Source: Hyaloperonospora brassicae
Lineage: Eukaryota; Oomycota; Peronosporomycetes; Peronosporales; Peronosporaceae
DNA: 64,000 nucleotides
Direction of reading: 5' to 3'
NCBI GenBank assembly: GCA_947650285.1
Contig: CANTFL010001475.1
Location: 1-64,000, forward strand
Numbering within the stretch: the stretch's first letter is position 1; each line of letters opens with the position of its first letter. The notes beneath the pieces were generated by a model. It was not told the DNA's origin, ran no database searches, and worked only from the letters and a program-made list of their open reading frames with translations. Below, piece after piece: positions 44,866 through 58,219 of this stretch. Made by a program: the position numbers and the translations under genes.

Positions 44866-46063
44866 TCACCCCCCATAAACATCAGTCTATACAGTAAATG
44901 ATTGACTCTTGATTGTGGAAGAGATGTCGCTTCATATAACTTAAGGACAGGAAGTAATTGATTATTCTCACCAACGCGTTTCCTCAAGTCATTGCATGGC
45001 AAACAAATCCATGCGAGGGCTACCGAAGACGCCGCGAACGCGTCAGGACGGATGCGTCCAGATGCCGAGTGCGCGAGCCAAGATACAGCGACATGTGTTC
45101 ATTAATCGCCTACTGCTTTCTAATGAGCAACCTGGAAAGTCAACCGGCGTGGTGCAAGTGAATCTGCACGCGTAGCTCATTTCTTCTCAGTAGACGCTGC
45201 GAGTGGCAGTTGCATGGAAGTCGCTCACAAGTTGTCGGTTGGCTACTCGGGCGAAATGGGATCCCCATTACAACTCGAAATCACCCACAGATCCCGCCGA
45301 TGAGGAAGTGGTTTCGAGAAGAGAAAGCCTAAGCCGATTCGAAGTAGCAGTCTCGACAGGTCTCTGCGCCCCGATTTCTTCGTCGCATCCGACAATTCTG
45401 ACGATTCGTCTCGAAATAACGAGCGGATCAAATCGCTTGAGTTCGATACGAGTGACAGACACGATGGGGCTGTCTGTCGTGACTTTACCGGTGAATAAAG
45501 ACAGTGCCATCTCAGCCGAAGCAAAAAATTGTAGCGATCGTGGTGTCAGTTCTTCTGACGGAACCATGCACGAGAAGCGAGAACGTCATATAATTCATTG
45601 TGCATCTAGAACAAACTACGCATGCCTCATGGACGGAATTTAGAACATATTGGCGCGTGACATTGAAAGAATAAATTGTTTTTAGACTTGTCAAGGCTTT
45701 GTGCCTCTTAGATTATTCAAGGAACTTGCCGACAGACGAAACCCCATCGCATCAAACATGAGTTTACATCGGAGTTTTCGTTATACATCGATGGTACCAC
45801 GAAAACTATTGCCAGGACGAAAAATCGTTCATGCAAGCGAAAATTCTTTTATAGGCAACATTGAACGTGTTTGCCGTGAAGCGTGACTTGACAAACTTAC
45901 CGCTTTTTGCTGTATGTTTGAGAATAAATCACCGACTGTTTCTTGGTATAAGCCACACCAATGGCTCGTGAAGCGGGCTTGTCCTACTCGTCATGGGACG
46001 ACCATTGTCAGAGTTGTATCGACTACTGTTTTTGCGCCCCTAGGAATGGGTTTTCCGTATTGA
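44866..46063. other. Probable decayed retroelement DNA
   Basis: Broken frames on both strands. The plus strand contains charged, Ser/Asp-rich stretches near 45240-45600 (FFVASDNSDDSSRNN). These may be the N-terminal part of the coiled-coil ORF remnant that follows, but the link is weak. Confidence 0.3.
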
Positions 46064-46765
46064 ATGGCGCGCATCTCTTCCGAGATGTATGAAGAGATTG
46101 AGACTTTCAATCCCTTAGCGAAGGTCCTGGGCGATCGTTCGACGGTAGCCCTACTCACCCAAAGCTTGCGCTTCGTCTTATTTGCGACGATACCGCGAGC
46201 GCTAATCATTAGCTGGAAGCGAGTCTCCCAATTTTTACTCGAGGTGGATTCATTCTCCACCGGACGAGGTAACTCGTCCGAGCTCCATTCTCATCCAGGT
46301 GGTTCAAAATATACATCACTAAAAAGTGGTGGACGTCGCGCAAATGCACCAAAGGATGTGATGAAGAAGAAAACACCAGATTCAATCATTCAGCGGGTCA
46401 AATCGACGCCTGCGAGAAGGATCGTGGAATACTTGAGCTGTGCGAGGATCTGGATCTCGAGGGGTACAGGAGTTATAGCTTAATTGACTCTGAGAGGAAG
46501 CATAGCATATATCACGAAGCTGATTGCTATGAGCACGCTTTTGAACAGTTGAATTAAGAGCAGGGTATATGTTCTCTTGTTGACGAGCTGGCGTCAGCTC
46601 GCAAGAGGCCTTCCCAGTTGAGTGGAGAGATATCTTCACTACGTGACCAGTCTGAAGGCCTGCATCGCAAGCTCAAGAATCTAATGGCGATTCTTGAACG
46701 TGGAGCAATCTTTACCGATAGAAGAAGCTTTGCATCGACAGTAGGGGCGGAGACGAAGCAATTTT
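46064..46765 (+). pseudogene. Remnant of retroelement coiled-coil ORF
   Basis: Frames on the plus strand end in a heptad-like segment near 46556-46710 (DELASARKRPSQLSGEISS followed by LRDQSEGLHRKLKNLMAI). In style it resembles the coiled-coil ORF found antisense inside the Gypsy element (59967-61504). Upstream, 46064-46483 is open (139 codons) with a basic, Ser-rich sequence. Read as a decayed relative of that ORF; sequence identity was not measured. Confidence 0.4.
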
Positions 46766-49700
46766 AACGTAGGTTGCGTAAGCATACTACGTGGCATCTC
46801 AGTCGTTATGCGTTGCCATGTCGGTGCTACACACGAAATGGGGCCGATGTACTTATGCAGTAGCTTACTGCTGCCACATTAGTCACTGCGTATCTAGGTA
46901 GATTTACCTAGAGAGTACGGTCAATTCACCCATATTAAAATAAAAGAACTATATTGGCGTTAGGCCTGGCACAATCTGGGTAAAGGTGATTCGCGTAAAC
47001 CACTCCTCGAGTGAACCGTTGTCTCCTAACCAACGAAGTCTTTGCAAAGGCTAAATATAAATAGAAACCGACTAGAACTTTGCGAAAAGCTGGTGTTTTT
47101 ACGTCGCAGGCGGTCATTTACTAGTCATGAATGAAAAGCATCTTCCTTTGACATACCTACTCCCGATTGTTCGTCTATATTTCCGACACAGAAACGGTAA
47201 TGATGCTCGTCTAGACGACCCAATTGCTTTTGAAGTTGGAGGAAATGAGGAGATTCCTGAGACTTTCGGGGAAGGTCCGTGTCGCTGGTATGAGCATGCC
47301 TAGGATTATCAATCACGATGGTGAGCCATGTGGTGGAGTATAACGCCTCTTTGTCATATAGTCATATAGGCGATTTGTTTGATATGAAGTCGGCAATAAT
47401 TATTCTTACTGAATAATTCATATCACACTGTAAAAATCAAGATACTGATTATTGCGCAATACCTTGGTGCCTTCACCTATAACGTGTTAGGAGAGGAACG
47501 TATTCAGCATCCAATTCCATAGCTACCAAAAAAATCATAGAAAAGAATGACCGTCCAACGTTGTTTTTATGCACTCTTCATCTCCGATAAAGCATATAAA
47601 TGGACATAAGAATGGCCGATGGACCATAAATTTGGACTAAGCAAATTTCATATAGAACAAATTGCTTTAAAGCTCTCATTTGGATAGATTATACGTGGTT
47701 TTGACTGACACCTTCGAAGTGCATTATTTCAATGCCGTCTACCAAGGTCCCTCGGATGCCTTAACGACAAACGCACTTGTTCTGCAACCGACGAATTTAA
47801 TGTGACATTCATTTCGATATAAGATCTAGAGACCTTTATGTTTGAAGCTGTAGCTCTCGCAAATAGTTTGTACACTCTACTGGTCATCGAGGCTGTTAAC
47901 AATCGTCAGCATTTTTGCGCTGAGGTATATTGGTCATTTGATAGTATGTGTCGCTACACCCACCCGCACTCTTCGACTGACAATGCAATTTGTTAATGTG
48001 GTTGCACTGATTATATTTAGTAACAAAAGATAATGAATATCGATCTTTTCTTCGTCAATTGTGACCGGATGAAACAATTGCCAAGACAATCAAAAATGGC
48101 TCAAGATGATCGGGCATAGCGCGTTTTTGCACACAAAATATATTTAGGAGCCCCTTTCGACTACTCTACTATATAAGAGAAGTAGTATGGACACTGATCT
48201 AATGAATATGTATTATATGGGACATCCAAACTTTGGTGTAAACCATGTTGTCTACCTCATCGGTACACATTTACTATTTAGTGAAATACCTAATACCGCT
48301 TGACGCTTTCAGATTTTCACGAAAATGGTCAATTACTGACGCTTTCGGTTTTCACCAAATAATATCACCGCTTAAAAATCGTGGCTTTCACCGAAGAAGG
48401 GTCACGGTTATATCGACTCGATTGAACGCATTGGTTTATATTAATTTACAGTTTTTGGGGTATGTGATCAATTCAAATGGCTGCATTACTATAATGCTTT
48501 CCATACTTCTAAATACCCATATTATTACCACGTTCTCGGGCACGATAAAATCCGTTCGCGGTTATAACAGGGCTTAACTCGGACAAATGTCGTCGGCTGA
48601 CTGGCTCCCGGATAGCTCACGTTTTTTATTCTTACGATGCATGGAATCGTATACTGGTTTGGCGGGTGTGAATTTATGCTGTAACGACAGCATATTATAA
48701 TATTAGTCTGGGATTGTACTGGGCTGTGCCAGTTCAACACAGCTTTCCTTATATCTGGTCAAGTAAACCGTAATCCCAAACCCATATTTAGAGAAATGTA
48801 TTGTATACACCTCCCCACCCAATACTTCGACCAACCCGTTTCTATCCCTTAACCTTTACTTCTAAGAGAACCATCTCGTATTATTCCCACACGGCCCATT
48901 ATATATGAGCTCGATCAGAATTGCTTGAGCGATGAAGATTGATTACAGGGATTGAATGAGTTGCCAACTAAGACGATATCGTTGTATTTGGTCATAAGCT
49001 GACGCTTATATCATCTAAAAAACTAAACTTGCCTTACAAAATAGACCGAAGTGTTCGGCACTCAACTATGCAGTTGTCGACCATCGACCTTTATTATTCT
49101 ATGCCTCATGTAAACTTTTACAAAGCATCATTTTACCCGATACGCCCGGAACAAAGGGACTTATCGCCCTGTCAAAATGCATTAGATCATTTGATTTAAG
49201 GTAATCTATATGGACTACCAAAATTACTTAGATAGGCAACCTAGTAGACAAGAGGCTGGAAACATTTGAACACTTTTTAGACCGACTTCCAGCATAATTG
49301 AAATAAAAAACGAAGATTTATCCATGGATGCGCGTAAGCAAAGCGAACAATATTTGAATAAAAAAAGGTGTAGCAAAACTAATGTGCGACGGCGCGCTAT
49401 TGCGCATATATGCCTAAGCTTCAGTCGAATTTAGCAAGGGTAAAATTTAAGCAATTCGGTTTACTTAACATCCGCCAATTCTTTCACATATATATATATA
49501 TATATTGACTTGAAATAGTAAGCGCTAGGTACTTTACTTCTCAATAAAAAGTGCCTGAGCATTCAAGGTACAAAGCGGTGTCCCATATCATGATCTCAGC
49601 CATCTTATGTACCCAACTAGACAAAGGTTCTGTGAAAAAAAGTTCAATATTATAAATATGGCTATCAATACTCCTATAAGCGTTAGGCGCAAGCTATTAC

Positions 49701-50559
49701 TGTTCGAAAGAAAATCGGTATGCATGCGCAACTTTACTAAGAGACATCGACATTTTTGAGCTGTTACAGCACAAGAAGATTCGATCGACTCGCACGAAAC
49801 GAGCTTGATTGGACTATATTGTCCTAGTTTATCTTCTTGGATTCAAATACATGGCATTCGGTTAGAAGCTTGATTTATATAAGAAGTGGATGAATTATTA
49901 ACGAATCGACGCATCCTTTCAAGACTTAAACTTATGTCGGTCTATCCTGGAAAATATGATACGATGATGGAGAATGATCATGTTTCAGTCGCATGCGAAA
50001 GTTTCGCAGAAATAATGTCGAAATGACAGTTAATGACTTTGTAAATACCGAATTCGGTCCGTCGTTTATGTACATTATGCAACGAGCTTGAAAGTTTTAG
50101 CTCACCTAGTCAAGTTTACATTCTCTTCTCCTCTCCTAACAATTTGAGGTCATCTTGAGGGTGCAATACGACACGACCATATTTGGTTTCATCCACAGCG
50201 TAAACTCTGCCATTATCAGAAACCTACGTTTGGGCTTTGTGCGAATTTATCACAGGCCTTCAACCACGTCGTTAAAAGCACTTTACTTTCGTACTGGTGT
50301 ATTTTGTATATGGCTTGACTATTATTTGTTGTCGATGATAAGAGCTGTATACCATTACACTGCTTTCTAGATGAATTAAGATCGGTCAACAATTTCATCT
50401 AGCTGCGAGCTATGAGCTCGCCTGGACTATTCATTTTTGACGACTATGTAAGTTATCCTCATCAATATTACTGTATATACATCGAGTCATCATCACAAAA
50501 CGAAGAGCTTGTACGTGTTCTCCAAACTATTTGGCCATCCTTTTTACAGACGATTGAAC
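46766..50559. other. AT-rich decayed block
   Basis: The base composition is visibly more AT-rich than the gene island and ORFs are short. Possible Gypsy RT scraps occur at 48318-48490. An (AT)n run lies at 49489-49505. No gene is supported. Confidence 0.6.
48318..48490 (+). pseudogene. Possible Gypsy RT remnant
   Basis: WSITDAFGFHQIISPL resembles the RT palm segment (D-x-x-x-FHQI), and 30 residues later LQFLGYVINSNGCI resembles the RT thumb segment (FLGYVIS-x-x-G). The region between them, including the YxDD box, is missing, so this would be an internally deleted relic. Confidence 0.35.
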
Positions 50560-51540
50560 TGTGGTAAAGCAATCACGAGATTTAACAGCTGAGTAAAGAT
50601 GTAGGATCTCTCAGATCGCAGTCGTCACTTAAGTTCGAAAGGGGCTCTGATTGGAGGAATACTTTCTGACATGGGTGGCTCACGGTCTTGCTCTAAGCTC
50701 TCGATCTCAATCTGATCTCTCGATCTCAATCTGATCTCTTGATCTTGATCTGATCTCTCGATCTCAATCTGATCTCTCGATCTCAACCTGATCTCTCGAT
50801 CTCAATCTGAGCCCTCGATCTCGATGACCTCTCGATATATGGTCGGGTGTGGTTCACGCTTAAGTTCCAGAGAGAGCGCATTTGGTCAAACCACATAGGT
50901 ACAAGGGGACGACCTTTGGTAGAGGGAGACACGTAGTTTCAAAGTTCAGGATACAGATAAGGCTAGCAATGTGCTAGTGGATTTGGGTTTGAATGGCTAA
51001 CATTAAATAGAGTTCAATTTGCTTCTAAGTACACGTGTCGACTTCTCTTCCGAGTTGGATTATTGGCGGCCCGACGTCAAAGGAAGTTGCATACTTAAAT
51101 CAAGTGATATCCTTGGATTGTTTGGCCAGGGATTGAGGACTCCCAACGAAAAATTCAACTGCGATCAGACGCAGCGGACAACTAAAGGCGAAGGGTGCAA
51201 GATCGCGAGACGGCTCAAATGGTCAGAAGGCTCGCGGATCAAGCGCCTACTTTGGACAAGGCGATCTCGTAGAGATCAAGTCGGCTCATATCGAGCGCCT
51301 TACAAGTACACCCGTTATTGTGTGAAGGTTTCCATGCGAGAACAACAATGCCTACCACTTACAAGCTTGGCATTGATTCGAGTATACCTGGAAGAGTGCA
51401 ACCCGCCCCACCGACAGGTACAACAAGGTCAACAAAGTATACAGCACGAAATCGGAGTACCCCCTCCGTTAGTCGGTTGTCCGGGCGCCAGTGTAGAGTT
51501 GGGATCGACTCTTCAAAAGAGCGATCACCACTTTACCACA
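50560..51540 (+). repeat. Gypsy 5' LTR
   Basis: 981 bp, TG...CA ends with 10-bp terminal inverted repeats. It contains about six copies of a 19-bp tandem repeat (CTCTCGATCTCAATCTGAT) at 50698-50815. The 190-codon ORF running through its second half starts without an ATG and is not taken as a gene. Confidence 0.95.
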
Positions 51541-51541
51541 G

Positions 51542-51559
51542 TGGTGCGCGTGCCCGAAT
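51542..51559 (+). promoter_or_regulatory. Primer binding site
   Basis: TGGTGCGCGTGCCCGAAT begins one base after the 5' LTR and opens with TGG, as needed to pair with the CCA end of a tRNA primer. The tRNA was not identified. Confidence 0.65.
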
Positions 51560-51651
51560 CTTTTGGTGACTCGGAATTTTACCTTGTCTAGCTTAGGGAA
51601 GACATCAAGGTTAAGACTGAAACTGGGATTAAAGCGTCAGGGACAGAGGCA

Positions 51652-53634
51652 TTGTCACAGACGCGCAAAATGAAAGGACCCCAGAAGTATCAGAGTTTTG
51701 GTAGGGGCTTTGAGAATAAGAAAATGAAAGAGGAAGATCGATCGATTGATCTAGAAGATAAATTTCGACACCCTCCTGAGATCCGTTTGGGGACCAAAGC
51801 GGATCGTGCTGCAAAGCATGATTTGCGGGGTGGAAACCGTTCGGTCAAAACCGAACAAGATTCATCGAAAACCACCCTTGTGATGTCAAAGAAGAAAGAG
51901 TCCAAGATGGCAGGGACACCGAAAGCCGCGATGGAGCTTGAACAACGCAACCGCGCGATGAAAGGCGAGTATCGACCAGTCAAGTTTGTGGAAGAAGAAG
52001 AGACGGCGAAAGGTTGGCAGTTGGACCATATGAAGGAAGAATATCATTGTAAGACACTCAAGACGGTTCTGTCAAACGAACTAGTGCAGAAAATATTGAA
52101 GGCCAAGCTGATCGGGAAGATTCAAGGCCCAAACTCAGCTCCAGCGACGGAATCGAACACAATGGGAGGAATTAGCGGAATCGTCCAGATACTACGGGAG
52201 GCAGGATTTGTCGCGGGGGCGTTTACGCGAAGATATTACTGGATTGTAAATAAGATCAGTTTATCAGGGCGTGTCGATCGCTGCATGAGGAACTGGTCCC
52301 GTTGACGGGTAAATACAAGCGCGAAGATCAAGCGTTTCTGGCGATTGCAGATGCCTAAAGAGGATATCACTTTGGAATATCGCAGTACGTATCAGCGGAA
52401 TCAGAGATCGGTTCAGATAAATCGATCGATATTCAGCGGATTTCGCTGGGTCCAAGTGGGGCATCTCAATTGCGAGAGCGCATGGTGAAGATCTAGGACG
52501 AGTCGTGCTCGGCAGCCAGAGGCGCCAGAGAGGACGTGAGCCCGAACATCCCGGGACCACTAAAGACATATTTTGAAGCTGCCATGAGACGATTTTAATT
52601 AGAGCAGCGTGAACAAGCTCACCAAGCAGGTAATCCAAGTCAAACAGTGCGACGTGCTAGGAAGCAGGAGACATATGTCCCGGATGTCGAGATGGAATCG
52701 GTCGGATCGCGCCAAGATAGATCATTTACACATTGCCCGGGATCAGATTTCGACGACTCCGAGCAAGACGATTTTAGACGGCCATTGGTAGCGGCTACAG
52801 AAACGGCGCCAGGTGGTGGACTTAGCGCTCCGAGGATTCGGATGTTCGCGATCGCAAATCTGAAGGAATTTAACATAAAAGACAGGGACAAAGATCGGGC
52901 TAGGAGCTGGATTAGCAAGGTCAAGTCCGCATTTCTACGGGACCAAGCTCCAGACGAAGAAAAGTGCCTAGTGTTTGGAGGTCTACTCACGGGTCCCGTA
53001 CGGAACTGGTATAAGCAGCTGAAACGATCTACTCGCCGCTCATGGAATGACCTTTTTAAAATTTTTCATGTGCAATTAGGGGGGCTATGGCATGTAGGTT
53101 GGAAGGCAGTACTACCACGATTAGAAGCGATCAGAGGAAAAGTCATTGGAGTACCTGTACCGTTTGAATGTCGCAGCGATAAGGGCGAAAATACGGATTC
53201 GAGACGGATCGCGAGACATACGCCGTGAACGTGTGGAACACTTCATCGAGACGCTTGATGATCCCGATCTAGCTACTCAATTGACTTTGCTCAGGTTGAA
53301 AGACGCAGATAAAATGGAAGAGACGTTTCGCTCTTACCAACTTATGGAAAACAGACGAGCTCAAACATCTACAGTATCGAACAAATTCCGATCGCGATGT
53401 ACATCAACTTTCTCGCAAACACCGGCGAAACCAGCTCGTGCAGTGAGATTTCTTCGTGTGGAGATCGAGGAAAGTGGATCAAATTCAGATCTCAGCAGAT
53501 TGAACGGGGAAGAAGAGCCACGGAATGTGTTTGTGGCCGCGACCTCATATCGACTGGAGGATTTGGGAGACGAAGGGGCGGATCCTGGTGAGAAGCTTCT
53601 GAAAAGTAGTGCGGATCGCATCACGCTAAATTAA
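51652..53634 (+). pseudogene. Gypsy gag (broken)
   Basis: Three open stretches (51652-52305, 52647-53228, 53146-53634) in different frames. The first is basic and Lys/Glu-rich. The second has the gag core pattern FNIKDRDKDRARSWISKVKS...FGGLLTGPVRNWYKQL, followed in the third by LDDPDLATQLTLLRLKDADK. It supplies the capsid-like coat in active elements. Confidence 0.8.
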
Positions 53635-53637
53635 ACG

Positions 53638-53679
53638 TGTACCCACTGCGGCTCAAAAAGGCATAACGACCAGGGGTGC
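53638..53679 (+). pseudogene. Gag CCHC zinc knuckle
   Basis: CTHCGSKRHNDQGC fits C-x2-C-x4-H-x4-C exactly. This is the RNA-binding nucleocapsid motif. It lies just after the stop at the end of the preceding frame, so the gag frame is broken here. Confidence 0.85.
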
Positions 53680-54191
53680 TGGAAGGGATTGAACGTACCA
53701 GAAGCCTGGCCTCAAAATGCATCCATCGGACAAGTGCCTGCATGTGTGTGTAGCGTGTGGAGAGATACATGACTGTGGCAAATGCCCAATGGAGGAATTC
53801 TACAACCTGATCCGCAAGTAGTACGTGCCCAGCAAGCATGCTGTGATGTTCCCGCCCAGGGTTGAGGAAATATTAAACCAGGACGCCCGCCAGGTTAGAA
53901 TCTGGTACGAGCCGAGCGTCATAGGCTTTTCATTTATGCATTTGTTGAAAGGCAAAGGAGAGATCAAGAGTTTAACAAACTGATCTATTTGATCGGTAAT
54001 ATACGTGGTGGTTCTACTTTAGTCTCTCCGATCTCAAGTGTGGAACGGGTGGACGAATATACTCGATTTCTATGAAAATCGAACTCGATCTCGACCCAGA
54101 GAAGTCGCGCGGGTATTGGAAGCATCACACTCCGGGGAAGTGGTTTAAGCAAGCTAAGGCTGTGTAAAAGATCAAGAACGAGAAAGCCACC

Positions 54192-54725
54192 ATGTTCTTT
54201 GAATCAGACGCGGAGGTATCAATCATAGAAACTACCTTTGCTCGCAAGGTGGATTGTGTGATTGACGAAAGTCATCTTGAGGAATGTCTTGGGCTCGGGG
54301 ATGATGCCTACATGACAGTGGGAAGAGCCAAGATCAAAACCACCTTGGAAGGATTGTTTGTATGTTACTTAGACGTATGGGCTGGAAATCAAGCAGGATA
54401 AAGAGCCATACTGGGTATGGATTTTAGTATAGCAGGTACCCGTTTAGGTCTGGCCGATGGAACACAATGTCTGCCGGAAGAAGTCCAGATCAGTTTAGCA
54501 GGGCGAAGACCACCGTACAGATCGAATGCATCGGCAGTCATTCTTAACTATCAGTATATAAGTATCCCGGCAGGAAATTTGACCGAAGTTAGGATCGGTA
54601 TTAATCCTTCGAGGTCCAAGGTTTGTGTGAGGCGAGATGCAACCTGGTTGCCTTCGGTGAAGGCCGGACGGGCAAGATTATGCTCTTGCAGCTCACAATG
54701 GTGTGTATACACGATCTGGTGCTAA
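54192..54725 (+). pseudogene. Gypsy aspartic protease region
   Basis: AEVSIIETTFARKVDC and, in a second frame, ILGMDFSIAGTRLGLADG are the two ends of a retropepsin. The active-site triplet, normally D-S/T-G before AEVSI, reads E-S-D, so both key positions are changed. The sequence after it resembles the conserved post-protease region of oomycete Gypsy elements. Confidence 0.75.
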
Positions 54726-55599
54726 AATATAGTGCCCCGCTGGCCTTGTAAATGACGGAGAACATGATACCTCGAACTCCAGGATATGTGTCGGCTGGAT
54801 CGAGACGATGTAACGAATGACAGCGTTAGACTACGAAGCTATGGTAGAGCTGAAAGCGGAGGAAATCGAAACATACGCGGGGCCTTTAGTAAATAATCCG
54901 AATTGCAAAAAGCCCATGCGGATTATAACTCGACCTTAGAAAGCAAAAGGCGTCAAGAACCCCATTGAGATCGAAGCGCGATCTCAACCGGACTGTGGAG
55001 AAATCGAGGCGCGATCTGGTTTAAACTGTAACGTTACGGTTAAGATTTATGAAGATCACGCTAAACGAGTAGACGAATATGGTAGAGATAGGAGGTCTGT
55101 GAAAGATTCATGTGGGCTAAAATATGTTAGCAAGGACCCGGGACAATCAAGCGTAGAAGGCGAGGATGAAGATCGTGAATTAATAGGTCTAGACCTTCTA
55201 GATCGATCTGATCAACTAGCGCAAGGAGCCGGCGTAGTTCCAAGCGACGGGGACGCGAAGGAAGAAGACCCATGTTCTCTACCAGTGTATTGTCATGAAG
55301 GAGGTAAGTTATTCGCAGAAGATGTCGAACAGCATATTGAGGTACTCCCAAAGGTAGCAACATAATCAGCAGAGATAACCATTGATGATGTCCAAGTTGG
55401 AGATCCTGTTGCTCAATCATCCGAAGGTTAATAGGAATTGCGACAGTTGATATAAAGAGACAATCATCTGTTTATTGAAGAAGGCAGTGCTTTACCCCGG
55501 CCGCACGCGGGGCTGTATGCGATATCGATGTCGATGACGCGAATCCAATTGCACAGCGTGTACGGCCGTTTTAATTTGAGTTTCAGTAGAAATTGGCAG

Positions 55600-56349
55600 A
55601 CCTAATCAAGTGTTTTTGTCGGCAAAAATCATTAGACCTTCGATGTCGCCATGGGCTTCGCCAAAAGTCGTGATCATAAAGGAAATCGGCGAATACTTTA
55701 GGATATGTATTGATTTTAGGCTGGTGAATTAGCTAAATTGGCTGATGGTATACCCCATTATGCTTATCAGCCAGCTGCTGCAAGAAATTAACAAAGCAGT
55801 GTGGCATGCTACTTGGATATGACTAGTGAATTTTTGGTTGTAAAAATGACCGAACGGCCCAGTAAAATTTTTGCGTTCATTACCCCTTCAGGTCTATTCG
55901 GGTGGTTAAGAATGCCGTTCGGGTCGAAGAACGCTCCACAAATTTACCAGTAATTGATTGAAAACGCTTTGTATGGATATCTAAAGATTGGTGAGAACAT
56001 GGGCTCGACCACAACGGGTCAATCAAAGTTAATTGACGTGTTTACGGAAGGAGAACCGGAGACAGATCAATCTCCGTCTGTGCTTGGCAGACGATCTTAC
56101 ATAGACGACATATTTTTTCTAGCAGCAATGTGGACCTCCTTATGCGACAAGGAGGAACGATTTCTAGCAGTGTGTGATAGATGTAATTTACCAAACAGCT
56201 TGTCTAAAAGCTTCTGGGGACGGCGTAAAAAAGATTACCTGTGTCACCAAGTATCAGAAGCCGGATCGGAACCTGAACCTAAAGATCTGGAGTCGCTAGT
56301 AAATTTTCCGTTCCCTACGTCATTGCGCTCTATGCAGACATTCTTGTAA
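55600..56349 (+). pseudogene. Gypsy reverse transcriptase (broken)
   Basis: SMSPWASPKVVIIKE and RICIDFRLVN mark the fingers/palm. The catalytic YIDD is intact at 56098-56109 in SYIDDIFFLA. Between them several in-frame stops occur, some readable as CAG-to-TAG or TGG-to-TAG changes. Confidence 0.8.
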
Positions 56350-56501
56350 AGTATGAACTACTACAGCAGATTTGTCAAAAACTTTGCGATCAACGCATCA
56401 GTGCGGTACAAATTAAGGGAGACCGAGTTTTTTGAGATCAGATAAATGGGCATTGGTGGTACAGCGACCACAAAGACAGGTAAAGAAAGTCGTTATCCAG
56501 C

Positions 56502-56849
56502 ATGGATGAAGGAAGAGAGAGTGATCCAAAAGAAAGGACCCGGTGGGAGAAGGCCCTGATTGCATTAAACATGCTGAAAGCCAAGATCGCCACCACCCCG
56601 ATACTTAAGCACTTTGACCCAGATCGGATCCCGGTGATCGCAGTGAATGCAAGCACGTGGGCGGTGCCAGCGTCACTTCTGCAAGAATACGACGAATTGT
56701 ATTGGCCGGTGACTTTTGTAAGTCGCACACTCAAGCCAAATGAGATTAACTGTCACATGGTGGAGAAAGAGGTGGTAGCTCTACTAAATTGCCTGGAAGT
56801 ATGCTACAGCTGTTACGACACAAGTCAATGCAAAGGCATCATTCGTTGA
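56502..56849 (+). pseudogene. Gypsy RNase H domain
   Basis: ATTPILKHFDPDRIPVIAV, then STWAVPASLLQEYDELYWPV and SRTLKPNEINCHMVEKEVVA, are typical of the RNase H that follows Gypsy RT. The usual acidic residue in the DAS-like segment reads N (VNAS). Confidence 0.8.
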
Positions 56850-57019
56850 TAAAGCACAAGTTCCTACGTATGAAAGGGAATGAAACCAGAGTGCTGATCG
56901 ATTAGTGAGCTCGGCTTTGCAACAGGAAACAAATAAGTCCTTCACTCTGACTCTGAAATGCAGACTTTGTATCGTTAAATCGATTGGATAAATAGATCAT
57001 ACCGAACAAATTATACCAT

Positions 57020-58110
57020 TTGGTAATGATGGCTGAGATCACTCGATCAATATCACGAAGCCGCGGAAGGCCCGAGGTTCTCCGCGAAGAAGTGGTACAG
57101 CAGATTCGGATCGAGCGGATTAAACAGCCGCAAGAGGAGAAAGGTTGGGTAGCTAACTTAAAGAACCATCTGGTTGAAAACGTAACCCAGATGAACGATG
57201 AAGATGCGAAAACTTATTCTCGAATTACTCTAGATTATAAAGTGGACGAGAACGGGCTGATATTTTTCTGTCCCAGATCGTCAAGGCCATCGGACGATCG
57301 AACATATGTGATTTGCCTCGTGGTGCCTGAATTGTTGCAACACGACTTTTTTGCATCACTGTCACACGAGTCTGAAAGGATGCCACTAAGGGATCGGAAG
57401 GACTTACAAACGCATTCGATACACTTTTCATTGAAGAGGGTTGTACCGGAGCGTCCAAAATATGTGGGCGAGTGTGTAGATTGTATTACGAGAAAGGGGC
57501 TACCTCGATCTCCGGGGGAGGAGGGGTCGCCAGGCAACGGTCAAGCCATGTACTTGTTTCAAATGATTGCGACGGATCACATACCCTCTCTTTCTAAGTC
57601 TTTCAAAGGGAACACAGAGTTGATGTTGTGGTTGGATCTATTCTCAGGATATGTGGTGGCTAAAGCAAGCACATCCAGAACGGCGCAATCAGTTGCAGAA
57701 GGATACGAGGAATGTGTGCTTCGGAGTTTTGAACCAAATGAAGTAATACGGCATGATTGGGAACCCGGATGCATGTCAGATTTTTTTCGAGCATTTAACA
57801 AGATCGCCGTATAGAAGCAACGTGCTACTATGGACTATCACATTCAATCAAATGGCACAGCTGAACGCATGGTGTAGACGCTAACTCGAGCCATCAAGAT
57901 GTATGTTGCAGACGTAGATAAAAAGGATTGGGAGAAAACGCTGAGAGATTGACGCTTGTGATCAATACGGCACAAGATCGCGTACGCGGAGACACTCCGT
58001 TTTACCTGATCGACGGCTGGGATCCAAGATCGACGTTGGAGGCGACTCTACCATTGGGATTTACCAAGACACGTGTTCTGGACTCAAGGGAATGGCGATA
58101 CTATATTTAG
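57020..58110 (+). pseudogene. Gypsy integrase (broken)
   Basis: The N-terminal zinc site keeps only CVDC of the HHCC set clearly. The catalytic triad is readable as D in IATDHIPS (about 57574), D in IRHDWEPG (about 57755) and E in NGTAERM (about 57865), but stops separate the last part. DTPFYLIDGWDPRSTLEATL is the conserved segment after the core. Confidence 0.8.
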
Positions 58111-58219
58111 CGTTAATACCAGCGAGCTAGATCGACGGGGAATGAGCGACTCAAGATAGCGATCCGAGATCGATCAGATTGAAATAATGCAGATGCTGAT
58201 CCGCACAACATAGAGAGTG

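Noticed and set aside
51019..51591. 190-codon ORF in the Gypsy LTR, repeated in the other LTR
   Set aside because: Starts without an ATG, runs past the LTR end, and has no protein-like features.
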